Positions 41,483-50,316 of a DNA stretch of 64,000 bases are shown here, piece by piece (position 1 is the stretch's first letter; every line of letters begins with the position of its first letter). Made by a program: the position numbers and the translations under genes. Source of the DNA: Archangium sp. (lineage in GTDB: Bacteria; Myxococcota; Myxococcia; Myxococcales; Myxococcaceae); the NCBI GenBank assembly GCA_030681645.1, contig JAUXRX010000055.1, positions 62,001 to 126,000 on the forward strand, given 5' to 3'. The notes below the pieces were generated by a model. It saw only the letters and a program-made list of their open reading frames with translations, searched no databases and was not told the DNA's origin.

Positions 41483-43234
41483 CTACCCTGCCTGACCGCT
41501 CTCTCGCAGCGTCAGCAACTCGAAGGCCGCGCGCGTCTCGCCCGTCAGCACCGCGTCACCGGGCAGCTCCAGCACGGCATCGCGCCGCGCCTCTTCGGGG
41601 ACCCGGGCGAGCGGCCCCAGCAGGCGCTCACGGAGTGATTCTGGAGGCGGCGTTCTGGGCACGGTGATGCGCAGCGGCTGACCGCGCACGAAGTGGAAGC
41701 GGAAGCGGCGCTGGCCTTCCTCCGAGTACTTCGAGGTGCCCGGCAACACGTCGAGGCGCGCCAGGTGCGCCGCCTGCGGAAACCACAGCTCGGGCGTGGT
41801 GGTCTCGACCTCGACGCGTTCGAGCTGCGCTCTCTGCGGCAGGCGCTCGAAGGCCGCCACGTCGCGCCACCACTGCCCCACCAGCCGCAGCGACCTCAGC
41901 TTCGGCAGCGCGCGGGCCGCGAGAAAGTCGAAGGGCTTGCGTTGATCCGCAAGCGACGGCTCGACGAGGCCCAGCTCCTCGAGCGACTCGAGGAGCGGAG
42001 CGGGCACCTGCTCGAGCACCCAGAGCGGGGCGGTGAGCGACTCGAGGCGATGCCACACCGGCGCTGCGAACATCGCCCCCAGCGGCAGGTTGGTGCCCCC
42101 GTCGAGCTCGAGGCGCTTCAGCGTCGCGAGGCGAGGCTCGTCGCTCGGCGGCACCTCGGAGCCACGCCACATCGAGAGCTCGATTTCGCAGAGCACGCCG
42201 TCGACGTAGCGCGCGGTGCCCTTGCGATGCCCGCCGTGAAGCGAGCCGAGCCACTCGCGCTCGTGCTTCTTCTGCAGCGCCCCCACGCGCTTTGTCTCCT
42301 TCGGGGTGAGCGGCCGGCCCGAGCGCTGCAGCGCCATGAACTCGCCGCGGGGCGAGCCCTGCTCGAGCAGCCAGTCCGTGAAGAGCGCACGCCTCGCGTC
42401 GTCGCGGGGTGCCTCTGCGAGGTAGCGCAGGAAGTCCGACTCGTTCCGAGGAGAATCAGACTTGCGCGGCTCCGGCGCCGTCACTGCGTTCGCCGTCACG
42501 CCGGGCAGCGCAGCCTCCAGCCAGCCCAGCGAGGGCAGCTCGCCCACGAAGCGCTCCACGGCCTTCCGGTTTCCACGGTGGCCGTGCACGCACAGCAGCA
42601 GCGCGAGCACGGTGAAGAGCGGCACCTCGGCGCTGACGCGCACCGACGGCCGCTCGAGGAACGCGACGGCGGCGTCGGCGATGCGGGCGTCGACGGGAAA
42701 CGAGAGGAGCGCGACGGCCCGCGCCGCCACGTCGGTGGAAGGGCCTTCGGCGAAGCGCTCCAGCAACGCGGGGAGCTGTTCGGCGGCACCCGACGCCGCG
42801 CGCGCGAGCCAGGCTTCCTGGAGCGCCGCGCGGGGGCCCCGGGGCAGCGGCGTGAGGGCGCTCTTGCGCGGCCTGCCGCGGGGCCCGAGCGCGGTCGACA
42901 ACGCGGCAGGCACGAGCTGGTACCAGGCGTTCACCTGCGCGTTGGGCGCCTCGAGCTTCGGCAGCTTCGTGAACGCGGCCGGCTTTGCCCGATGCAGCCA
43001 CGCCACGCCGACCGCGGCGCACGCGGCGCCGAGCTGCTCGCGAAAACGCACCGGGAAGGTCGCGAAGAAGTCCTCGGCCACGCGCGCGATGGCAGGCTGG
43101 GGTGGGAGCATCGCGAGCGTGAGGAGCCGCGCCTCGAGCCGGGGGAGGCTGGTGTCCATCACCTCGGCGAGCAGTGGCCCCAGGTCGCTCTTCGCCTCGA
43201 TTTGCAGGAGCCAGTCGTCTCGCCGCGAAGCCAT
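41483..43234 (-). CDS. TIGR02996 domain protein, large
   Basis: A 583-residue protein from ATG 43234. The first ~260 residues are helical and Ala-rich. A TIGR02996 domain is in the middle (LRYLAEAPRDDARRALFTDW, LLEQGSPRGEFMAL), followed by LRR-like sequence with LKRLELDGGT, LESLEELGLVEP and LPKLRSLRLVGQ. It ends 1 base before the start of the next minus-strand gene, so the two may be co-transcribed. Function unknown. Confidence 0.72.
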   Translation of the reverse strand: MASRRDDWLLQIEAKSDLGPLLAEVMDTSLPRLEARLLTLAMLPPQPAIARVAEDFFATFPVRFREQLGAACAAVGVAWLHRAKPAAFTKLPKLEAPNAQVNAWYQLVPAALSTALGPRGRPRKSALTPLPRGPRAALQEAWLARAASGAAEQLPALLERFAEGPSTDVAARAVALLSFPVDARIADAAVAFLERPSVRVSAEVPLFTVLALLLCVHGHRGNRKAVERFVGELPSLGWLEAALPGVTANAVTAPEPRKSDSPRNESDFLRYLAEAPRDDARRALFTDWLLEQGSPRGEFMALQRSGRPLTPKETKRVGALQKKHEREWLGSLHGGHRKGTARYVDGVLCEIELSMWRGSEVPPSDEPRLATLKRLELDGGTNLPLGAMFAAPVWHRLESLTAPLWVLEQVPAPLLESLEELGLVEPSLADQRKPFDFLAARALPKLRSLRLVGQWWRDVAAFERLPQRAQLERVEVETTTPELWFPQAAHLARLDVLPGTSKYSEEGQRRFRFHFVRGQPLRITVPRTPPPESLRERLLGPLARVPEEARRDAVLELPGDAVLTGETRAAFELLTLRESGQAG

Positions 43235-43273
43235 GAGGTGAAGCGTGCCACACGAACCCGGCTCAGCCGGCCC

Positions 43274-43291
43274 GTTCATCCCGAGCGGTGT
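43274..43291 (+). repeat. Partial family A repeat arm
   Basis: GTTCATCCCGAGCGGTGTC matches the first 15 bases of the family A arm and then diverges. It lies between the divergent genes at 43234 and 43324. Confidence 0.5.
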
Positions 43292-43323
43292 CACTTCAAT
43301 CAACCGTGGTATTCGCGGGCACG

Positions 43324-44136
43324 GTGAAAGGACTGTGCTTCATGGCGGCGGCGTTGCTCACGGCCTGCGGCCCGGGGATCACCGGCGAGGTCTTCGAGCA
43401 CCAGCTCACCTCCGAGGTGGTGGGCGACACCTACGACGTGCTGGTGCGGGTGCCCGCGGCGTACGCAGCCGAGCCGGGGCGGAGGTTTTCCGTCATTCTC
43501 CAGCTCGACGGAAACGTTGCGGGGCTCGAGGAGTTCGACACCACCGCGCGCCTGGCCTCTGAGCTGGAGGCCGCGGGAGAGCTCAACCCGGTGGTGGTCG
43601 TCGGGGTGAGCGCGCTCGTGGGGCAGCACCGCCTGCGCGACTACACCCCGCCGCCAGAGCTGCCCGACCTCTATGGCGGAGCGGGCGGTGCGCCCGCATT
43701 CCTCACCTTCACCCGCACCGAGCTGCTGCCCTTCATCGAGCGCGAATACCGCGTGGGAGACCGCGCGCTCTTCGGGCACTCGCTCGGCGGCCTCTTCGGC
43801 GTGTATCTCTTCACCACCGGCGAGACGCCGTTGGTGAGCGCGGTGGTCGCCGCGAGCCCATCGCTCGTCTTCGACGGCGGGAACATCCACGGCGCGCTCG
43901 CCCGCGCCGACGCGACCCGGTCCTTCCCGCGCCTGCTCGTGCTCACCGCGGGCCGGCTCGAGGGCCCTGAGATGATGGTGCCGGTGCAGGTCTTCGCAGA
44001 CCAGGTGCGCGCGCGGGAGCTGCCCGGCGTCGAGGTCATCCACACCACCTTTCCCGTCGATCACCGCGGCAGCATCGAGCCGTCCTTCCGCGAAGGCCTG
44101 CGCGCGCTGCACGCCGCGGGGTGGGACGCGCCATGA
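43324..44136 (+). CDS. Esterase-family lipoprotein (Fes/IroE-like)
   Basis: A 270-residue protein. GTG 43324 is chosen because it supplies a Lys before the hydrophobic core and the lipobox LLTAC; ATG 43342 is the alternative. The fold is that of the putative esterase family: TYDVLVRVPAAYAAEP, PVVVVGVSALVGQHR with the RxxDYTP motif, and nucleophile GHSLGG. An acid and the His (VDHRGSIEPS) are visible. Such enzymes hydrolyse acyl or siderophore esters. It is coupled to the following gene by ATGA. Confidence 0.78.
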   Translation: MKGLCFMAAALLTACGPGITGEVFEHQLTSEVVGDTYDVLVRVPAAYAAEPGRRFSVILQLDGNVAGLEEFDTTARLASELEAAGELNPVVVVGVSALVGQHRLRDYTPPPELPDLYGGAGGAPAFLTFTRTELLPFIEREYRVGDRALFGHSLGGLFGVYLFTTGETPLVSAVVAASPSLVFDGGNIHGALARADATRSFPRLLVLTAGRLEGPEMMVPVQVFADQVRARELPGVEVIHTTFPVDHRGSIEPSFREGLRALHAAGWDAP

Positions 44137-44660
44137 CCCTCGCGCTGGTGATGGCGTTGCGGCTGTGCGAGGCGCAGGCCGCGGTCGAGGCGAGCGCCGT
44201 CTACGGACTGTCCGGCCGCCCCGCGTTCGGGGCGCTCGTGGGCGGGACCTGGTCGTGGGACTGGGCCGAGTTCGGCCTGCTCGGCGGCTACCAGGCCGAG
44301 CCGTACGTGCTCTACGAGCACTACCTGCAGGGCGCCCGCGTCACCGGGGCCACGCATCGCGTGCAGGTGCTGGCGACCGCGGGCGCGAGCTGGAAGGTCT
44401 GGCGGCTCGCGCTGGGCGCGCAGCTCGTCGGCGGGTGGTCGCACGTGGTGCTGCACGGGACCTTCGTGAACGAGAAGTGGGGCGTGAGCGGCGCGCTCGA
44501 CACCGCGGCCGGCGCCTTCACCCTCGGAGCCGGACTGCGCATCACGCTGCGCCTGAGCGAACACCTCGACCTGTCGCTGCGCGGGCTCGTACCGTTGCCC
44601 TTCGCCAGCGGGGTGACGGGCTACGCCACCTTCGCGCTCGGCGTCGCGTACCGCTTCTGA
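44133..44660 (+). CDS. Putative outer-membrane beta-barrel protein
   Basis: A 175-residue protein overlapping the esterase stop (ATGA). It has a short signal-like start (MTLALVMALRLCEAQA), then alternating strands with aromatic girdle residues (WSWDWAEFGLLGGYQ, LGAQLVGGWSHVVL) and a C-terminal YATFALGVAYRF ending in Phe, typical of outer-membrane barrels. Six to eight strands are likely. Family unknown. Confidence 0.6.
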   Translation: MTLALVMALRLCEAQAAVEASAVYGLSGRPAFGALVGGTWSWDWAEFGLLGGYQAEPYVLYEHYLQGARVTGATHRVQVLATAGASWKVWRLALGAQLVGGWSHVVLHGTFVNEKWGVSGALDTAAGAFTLGAGLRITLRLSEHLDLSLRGLVPLPFASGVTGYATFALGVAYRF

Positions 44661-44661
44661 C

Positions 44662-45723
44662 TCACGGCACGCGAATGGCGCCCTGCTCGAAGGCCGGGTG
44701 ATTCGCGCAGCGGTAGCCGTAGGTGCCGAAGTCGGCGAAGCGCACCACCCTGGTGAGGCCGGAGGTCGTGGTCATCTGCCGGTTGCTGGGCCCACACGTC
44801 TGCTGCAGCGGGTGCAGCGTGAAGGTGCCCGAGAACGTGACGTCCTGGCTCGCCGTCACGCGCATGCACTTCGGCACGTAGCCGTTGCTGTCGAAGGTGA
44901 CGGTGCGGTTGGCCCCTCCGGCGGTGCGGTCATCGAACACGGTGCAGCTCGCGGGGAACCCGGTGCAGGGCGGAGGCGCGCAGAGCTTGCTCGTGGTGTT
45001 GCAGACCCAGGGCAGGCCGCCGGCGGTGCACTCGGTGTCGTCGCAGCAGCCCGCCGCGGGCACGCACGCCGCGCCCGGGCAGACGCGCTGGCCGGAAGGG
45101 CAGCCGACGGTCAGCGCCTGCACGCCTGCGTCGAGGCCCGGCGAGGTGGCGGTGAGCGTGGGCAGGCCGGGCACGGAGTCGGTCACGCTGAGCGCGAGCT
45201 CGCTGGTGCCGGCGCCGATGGCCCAACTGAACGGGGCGTTGGAGCACGCGCCGTCGCTGAAGAGCGTCATGGTCGGTGACGACGAGGTGAGCGTGAGCGG
45301 CACGTTGACGGTGGTGAGCACCGGCCCGCCGCAGGCGTCCTTCAGCTGCACCTTCACCGCCGGGGAGCAGACATCGGTGAGGAAGCTGGGGGGCGCCACC
45401 ACCACCACCTGCACCGCCGGGCCACAGCCTGCGTCTGGAGTCCCTGCGTCGATGCCGGCGTCGTCGTCCGCGCCCGCATCCGCCGAGCCCGCATCCGGCG
45501 CACCCGCGTCAGGCTCACCCGCGTCATCGGTTCCCGCATCGAGCGGTGCGCCGCCGCCGGTTCCGCCGCCGGTCGCGCCGCCACCAGCGCCGCCCACGGC
45601 TCCGCCCCCCGCGGCCCCTCCACCGGTCCCGGCGTCGCAGAAGCCGGTGCAGTACGCCTTGTCGAAGTCGAAGCAGGCAGACAGGGACAGGGCACAGGAG
45701 AGGGCCACGAGTCGGAGACGCAT
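44662..45723 (-). CDS. Cupredoxin-like lipoprotein with Asp/Gly linker
   Basis: A 353-residue lipoprotein from ATG 45723 with lipobox LSLSAC. A Gly-rich then DAG-rich linker (DAGTDDAGEPDAG) spans ~35-105. A beta-sandwich region follows (~110-220), then a Cys-rich patch with CPGAACVPAAGCC, and a C-terminal cupredoxin-like domain (~270-353). In that domain FTLHP, GYRCANHP provide a His-Cys-His set like a type I copper site, although the usual Met ligand is not obvious. It may carry electrons or bind copper at the surface. Confidence 0.68.
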   Translation of the reverse strand: MRLRLVALSCALSLSACFDFDKAYCTGFCDAGTGGGAAGGGAVGGAGGGATGGGTGGGAPLDAGTDDAGEPDAGAPDAGSADAGADDDAGIDAGTPDAGCGPAVQVVVVAPPSFLTDVCSPAVKVQLKDACGGPVLTTVNVPLTLTSSSPTMTLFSDGACSNAPFSWAIGAGTSELALSVTDSVPGLPTLTATSPGLDAGVQALTVGCPSGQRVCPGAACVPAAGCCDDTECTAGGLPWVCNTTSKLCAPPPCTGFPASCTVFDDRTAGGANRTVTFDSNGYVPKCMRVTASQDVTFSGTFTLHPLQQTCGPSNRQMTTTSGLTRVVRFADFGTYGYRCANHPAFEQGAIRVP

Positions 45724-45834
45724 CAGCCTCAGTGTGGGTTCGCCCGGGGCGTGAGGCAAGGCAGGTGATACGGGCGCAGTGAGCCAGCCTGTTCTTCGCC
45801 TCGGCGTGGGTCCGGGGCTAGGTTTCCGGGCCTG

Positions 45835-47634
45835 ATGCGGCCGGTGGTGGTCGAAGCGACGTTCGCGCTCAAGGCGCCGCCCGAGCTGGTGTGGCCCTTC
45901 ATTGCCGACACCGACCGGATGAACCGGCGCCTGGGCCTCAGCGGGGTGAAGTACACGCCGCTCGACGAGCCGTCCCGCACCGGCGCGCGCATCGTGGGTG
46001 AGACGCGGCTGGGCGGCTTCTCCACCCGCTACGAGGAGCAGCCCTGGGAGTGGACGTGGACGCGCGGCCTCTCGGTGCGCCGCGACTTCCAGGGCAGCCC
46101 CATCGCGTGGCTCACCGTGACCTGGCGCATGGAGCCTTCGGAAGGCGGCTCGAAGCTGCACGTGAAGCTCGAGGCGCTGCCGCGGCTGCTGGTGATGCGG
46201 CCGGTGGTGTGGATCAACCTCAAGCAGAGCGCCGCGGGCTTCGGCTCGCTGGCGGCCGAGATCGAACAGCACCTCGCCAGCGGCGCCCCGAGCCCCTTCC
46301 TCGGGCCGCGCACCAGGGCGAACGCGGCGGGCCTGGACACGGCGATCCAGGAACTGGGCCGCGCCGGGGTGCGCGACGGGTTGTTGCAGCGGCTGCGCAA
46401 GCTCGTCGAAGACTCGTCAGACGCGGACTGCGTGAAGTTCCGCCCCTTCGAGCTGGCCGAGCTGTGGGGCGAAGATCGCCGCGAGGTGTTGATCGCGTTC
46501 CTGAACGCGGTGCCCGCGGGCCTGCTGGAGATGCGCTGGTCGCTGGTCTGCCCCAGCTGCCGCACCTCGGCGGCCGAGGTGCCCACGCTGCAGGACATCT
46601 CGGCCGAAGGGCACTGCAACCAGTGCGACATCAGCTTCGAGGCCGAGCTCGATCGCGCGGTGGAGGCCGGGTTCCGCCCCGCTGCCGCCGTGCGCGAGGT
46701 GCCGCCGCTCATGTTCTGCGCCGCGGGGCCCGCGCGCACGCCCCACGTGCTGGTGCAGGTGAACCTGCCGGTGAACGAGGCGAAGGTGGTGCTCGCCCCG
46801 CCGCAGCCGGGCCAATACGGGCTGTTCGGGCGCGGGGGAACGCGCGCGCGGCTCGAGGTCGAGCTCAACGGGCCGACCGAGGCGACCCTCATCCTCGGCA
46901 AGGACGGCTTCAGCCCCCCCGGCGTGGTGCTCGCGCCCTGGGGCACGCTCAACGTGGTCAACCAGTCGGGCGGGCCACGGCACCTCAAGATCGAACGGCA
47001 GGAGTACGCGTCGAACGCGGTCACCGCGCACTACCTCACCACCGTGGCCGAGTTCCGCGCGCTCTTCTCGAAGGACCTGCTCAAGCGGGGCACGCCGCTC
47101 AAGGTGTCGCGCGTGTCGTTGCTGTTCACCGACCTCACCGGCTCGACCGCGCTGTACGCGAGCGCGGGCGACGCGGCCGCCTTCCGCTTCGTCGACGATC
47201 ACTTCGACGTGCTGCGGGGGGCGATCGCCGCGGCCGGCGGCACGGTGGTCAAGACCATGGGCGACGCGGTGATGGCCGCGTTCGTCGATGACGCCACCTG
47301 CGCGCGCGCGGCCTTCGGCTGCCTGGTGGCGTTCGACGCGTTCCGGCGGAAGACGACGCACGCCGAGGTCACGCAGATCAAGTTGGGGATCCACGGCGGG
47401 CCTTGCTACGTGGTCACCGCGAACGGCTCGCTCGACTTCTTCGGCCAGACGGTGAACGTCGCCGCGCGGCTGCAGGGCCTGGCCGAGTCGGGCGAGGTGG
47501 TGCTCGAGAGCGAGGCCCTGTCCCGGCTGCCCGCAGAGCTGAAGCAGGGCCTCATCGCCTCAGAGCCCTTCCAGGCGCGGGTCAAGGGCGTGGCAGACCC
47601 GCTGACGCTGGTGCGGGTGAAGCTGACCCCCTGA
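45835..47634 (+). CDS. SRPBCC-DUF5939-class III nucleotide cyclase fusion
   Basis: A 599-residue soluble protein. Residues 1-150 form an SRPBCC helix-grip domain (FALKAPPELVWPFIADTDRM). Residues ~160-410 are DUF5939-like and include a zinc-ribbon-like CPSC...CNQC pattern (~238-264). Residues ~425-599 are a class III cyclase with LFTDLTGSTAL (metal Asp), VVKTMGDAVMAAF and FGQTVNVAARLQG. The metal-binding Asp pair and the NxxxR are kept, so activity is likely. It presumably makes cAMP in response to a hydrophobic ligand, and the double CNB protein at 25616 is a potential receptor. Confidence 0.83.
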   Translation: MRPVVVEATFALKAPPELVWPFIADTDRMNRRLGLSGVKYTPLDEPSRTGARIVGETRLGGFSTRYEEQPWEWTWTRGLSVRRDFQGSPIAWLTVTWRMEPSEGGSKLHVKLEALPRLLVMRPVVWINLKQSAAGFGSLAAEIEQHLASGAPSPFLGPRTRANAAGLDTAIQELGRAGVRDGLLQRLRKLVEDSSDADCVKFRPFELAELWGEDRREVLIAFLNAVPAGLLEMRWSLVCPSCRTSAAEVPTLQDISAEGHCNQCDISFEAELDRAVEAGFRPAAAVREVPPLMFCAAGPARTPHVLVQVNLPVNEAKVVLAPPQPGQYGLFGRGGTRARLEVELNGPTEATLILGKDGFSPPGVVLAPWGTLNVVNQSGGPRHLKIERQEYASNAVTAHYLTTVAEFRALFSKDLLKRGTPLKVSRVSLLFTDLTGSTALYASAGDAAAFRFVDDHFDVLRGAIAAAGGTVVKTMGDAVMAAFVDDATCARAAFGCLVAFDAFRRKTTHAEVTQIKLGIHGGPCYVVTANGSLDFFGQTVNVAARLQGLAESGEVVLESEALSRLPAELKQGLIASEPFQARVKGVADPLTLVRVKLTP

Positions 47635-47643
47635 AGGACCGCT

Positions 47644-48087
47644 TCACTTCCGGGTCGCGGCGAGGTCGAGCAGGAAGTTCTCGGCGGTGCTGCTGCCGCC
47701 CGTGCAGTCGGTCTTCAACTTTCCACGGACCGTCGCAGTGAGCGCGTCGCCGTCACGCGTGGCCGAGCCGTCGTCGACGGTGACCTGCCGGGTGCAGCCA
47801 TCGGCCGGGGTGGCGATCAGCTCGACGGTGACCGGCCCCTTGAACGTGACGGCGGCCGCGTCGGCGGTGGCCGCGGTGAGCGTGCAGGCGAACGACACCG
47901 CCGGCATGCCCTGCGCGTCTGACGTGGCCGCGAAGCGCGCGCCGTCGGAGATGGTGAGCGTGCCGGTGAACGGCATGGGCAGCCGGCCGGTGTTGACGCT
48001 GCCGCTGCCGCCCCAGGTGCCCTTCCAGGGGGCGACGTCGGGACCGCAGGCGGTGAGGAACAGGACGGAGACGAAGAGGTGCCGCAT
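47644..48087 (-). CDS. Small beta-rich lipoprotein
   Basis: A 147-residue lipoprotein from ATG 48087, lipobox FLTAC. The mature part has repeated strands (GTLTISDGARFAATS, VTVELIATPADGCT) and two Cys that may pair. No family recognised. It converges with the cyclase gene. Confidence 0.6.
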   Translation of the reverse strand: MRHLFVSVLFLTACGPDVAPWKGTWGGSGSVNTGRLPMPFTGTLTISDGARFAATSDAQGMPAVSFACTLTAATADAAAVTFKGPVTVELIATPADGCTRQVTVDDGSATRDGDALTATVRGKLKTDCTGGSSTAENFLLDLAATRK

Positions 48088-48129
48088 CAGCGCCGCGCCT
48101 AGCACGAGCCGCTCTGGTACAAACGCGTG

Positions 48130-48615
48130 ATGCGAATGCCGCTCCTGCTGACGCTGTGCGCTGCCACCGTCGCGTTCGCCATTCCGGTCGGGGGAACCCT
48201 GTACATCAAGACCAAAGACGCGCCCCTGCTCAAGGAAGCGAAGTCGAAGGCCGCCACGCTGCGCAAGCTCCAGCCCGGAGACAGGGTGGTGTGGATGGGC
48301 GTCAGCGAGAAGGACAAGGACTTCCACCAGGTCGAGATCGACGGAAAGAAGGGCTTCGTGCTGCGCGGCGATCTCACCCCGAACAAACCGCAGGCCGAGC
48401 TCGACTCCGGCAGCGGAAAGCCGATGAGCGCCGCGGCTTTCGCCTCGAGCGGCGCCGCCACCAAGGGCCCCTTCGGCCCGAGCCACGCCAGCTACCAGGG
48501 GGACCCCGCGGCCACCCAGGCGGCAGCCGAGCTCATCTACCTCGAGGAGCTCAACAAGGCGAAGGCCACGCCCGAGGCGCTGGCGAAGAAGGACAAGGAG
48601 CTCAACGGCCGCTGA
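48130..48615 (+). CDS. Secreted SH3-like domain protein
   Basis: A 161-residue protein with a signal peptide ending AFA. The segment GGTLYIKTKDAPLLKEAKS, LQPGDRVVWMGVSEKDKDF, KKGFVLRGDL is a bacterial SH3 domain pattern, often involved in cell-wall binding. A low-complexity C-terminal helix follows. Starts at ATG 48130 or 48136. Confidence 0.65.
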   Translation: MRMPLLLTLCAATVAFAIPVGGTLYIKTKDAPLLKEAKSKAATLRKLQPGDRVVWMGVSEKDKDFHQVEIDGKKGFVLRGDLTPNKPQAELDSGSGKPMSAAAFASSGAATKGPFGPSHASYQGDPAATQAAAELIYLEELNKAKATPEALAKKDKELNGR

Positions 48616-48702
48616 GCGCCGCTCGAAGTCAGAAGAATGAAGACGAGAAGCCAGACCCCGGGCGGCCCGGGCAACTCCGTGACCCGCTGTTAGGGTGACG
48701 AC

Positions 48703-49272
48703 ATGACCAGAGCCGGCCTCTTCCTCGCGCTGCTGTCCTTCTCCGCCTTCGCCGACCCGCAGCTCAAGGGCACGCTCAAGGAGCGGCTCGACTCGGGCGG
48801 CTATTCCTACCTGCGGGTCGAGACCGCCGGTGGGGAGCGCTGGGCGGCGGTACCCCAGGTGAAGCTCGAGCCCGGCGCCGCGGTGGCGATCGACGCGCAG
48901 GCCGAGATGAAGAACTTCGAGAGCAAGTCGCTCAAGCGCACCTGGGCGGTCATCACCTTCGGCACGCTCGCCGGCGCCCCCTCCGCGGCCGCCGCAGCCC
49001 CCAGCAACCCGCACCAGGCAGGGCTGCCGAAGACCTCGCCCGTCACGGCGGCGGTCGACGGCACGGTGCTCGAGGTCATCGACACGAAGACGTACACCTA
49101 CCTGCGCCTCAAGACGGCCACCGGCGAGACCTGGGCAGCGGTGCCGCGCGCCGCGCTGGCGAAGGGCGCGGAGGTGCGGGTGGTCAACGCGCAGCCGATG
49201 GACGGCTTCAAGAGCCCCTCCCTCAACCGCACCTTCGAGCGCATCGTCTTCGGCACGCTCGGCGCGCGCTGA
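48703..49272 (+). CDS. Secreted protein with two NrfJ-like OB-fold repeats
   Basis: A 189-residue protein with a signal peptide (MTRAGLFLALLSFSAFA). The rest is an internal duplication: GTLKERLDSGGYSYLRVE... and GTVLEVIDTKTYTYLRLK..., each followed by a GERWAAVP/GETWAAVP segment and a MKNFESKSLKRTW / MDGFKSPSLNRTF end. This unit is the short NrfJ-like OB-fold family of periplasmic proteins, normally present once. Function is unclear. Confidence 0.65.
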   Translation: MTRAGLFLALLSFSAFADPQLKGTLKERLDSGGYSYLRVETAGGERWAAVPQVKLEPGAAVAIDAQAEMKNFESKSLKRTWAVITFGTLAGAPSAAAAAPSNPHQAGLPKTSPVTAAVDGTVLEVIDTKTYTYLRLKTATGETWAAVPRAALAKGAEVRVVNAQPMDGFKSPSLNRTFERIVFGTLGAR

Positions 49273-49290
49273 CGAAGCCCGGCTCTCAGC

Positions 49291-50316
49291 TCAGAGCGCC
49301 GCGATGATGCGGTGAGGCATCTGCTCGAGCGACGCCTGCCGCTCGACGGCGCCCAGCTCGAACGCCACCTTCGGCATGCCGTAGACCACCGAGCTCTCCT
49401 CGTCCTGGCCCAGGGTGTGCGCGCCCGCCTTGCGCATCTCCGAGAGGCCCTGCGCGCCGTCGGCGCCCATGCCGGTGAGGATGACGCCCAGCGCCTTGTT
49501 GCCGGCCGCGCGCGCCACGCTGCGGAAGAGCACGTCGACCGAGGGCCGGTGCCCCGACACCCGGGGGCCCTCGAGCACGCTCACCACGTAGCCGCGGGGC
49601 GTCGCGCGCACCACCATCTGCTTGTCGCCCGGCGCCAGCAACGCCAGCCCCACCTCCACCAGGTCGCCGTCGACGGCCTCGCGCACCCGCAGCTTGCACA
49701 GCCGCCCCAGGCGGTCCGCGAAGGACCGGGTGAAGAAGGCGGGCATGTGCTGCACCATCACGATGCCGGGCGTCTGCTCGGGCAGCGACTGCAGGATGGA
49801 CTCGATGGCCACCGTGCCGCCCGTCGACGCGCCGATGGCGATGAGGTGCATCGAGGTGGCGTGAATCGTCTGGTGCACCTGCACCGCCTGCTGCTCGTGC
49901 AGCTCGCGGCGGCGCTTGAGGCGATCGCGCGCGTGGTACGCCGAACGCACCGCGTGCACCAGGTCGGTGCCCATCTCGGCGAGCGAGGTGTCGTTGCTCG
50001 GCTTGCACACCACCTCGACCGCGCCGGCCGACATCGCGTCGAGCGCCACCTCGCCTCCGCGCGTGGTCAGGGTGGAGACGATGACCACCGGCAGCGGGTA
50101 GTGGGCCATCAGCTTGCGCAGGAAGGTGAGCCCGTCCATGCGCGGCATCTCGATGTCGAGCGTCACCACGTCGGGCTTGCGGGTGACGATGAGGTCCCTG
50201 GCCACGTAGGGGTCGGGCGCGGTGCCCACCACCTCGATGTCACCCGCCGCAGAGAGGATCTGGCTCGAGATGCGCCGGACCACGCTCGAATCATCAACCA
50301 CCAGGACCTTGATCAT
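49291..50316 (-). CDS. cheB: CheB chemotaxis methylesterase
   Basis: A 341-residue two-domain enzyme. The receiver domain has DD9 and phospho-acceptor D54 (TLDIEMPRMDG). After a linker the CheB methylesterase domain shows GASTGG (Ser), VQHMPAFF (His) and GMGADGAQG (Asp). It removes methyl groups from chemoreceptor glutamates, opposing CheR, and is activated by phosphorylation. Its ATG overlaps the cheX-like stop (ATGA). It is the last gene of the operon. Confidence 0.93.
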   Translation of the reverse strand: MIKVLVVDDSSVVRRISSQILSAAGDIEVVGTAPDPYVARDLIVTRKPDVVTLDIEMPRMDGLTFLRKLMAHYPLPVVIVSTLTTRGGEVALDAMSAGAVEVVCKPSNDTSLAEMGTDLVHAVRSAYHARDRLKRRRELHEQQAVQVHQTIHATSMHLIAIGASTGGTVAIESILQSLPEQTPGIVMVQHMPAFFTRSFADRLGRLCKLRVREAVDGDLVEVGLALLAPGDKQMVVRATPRGYVVSVLEGPRVSGHRPSVDVLFRSVARAAGNKALGVILTGMGADGAQGLSEMRKAGAHTLGQDEESSVVYGMPKVAFELGAVERQASLEQMPHRIIAAL

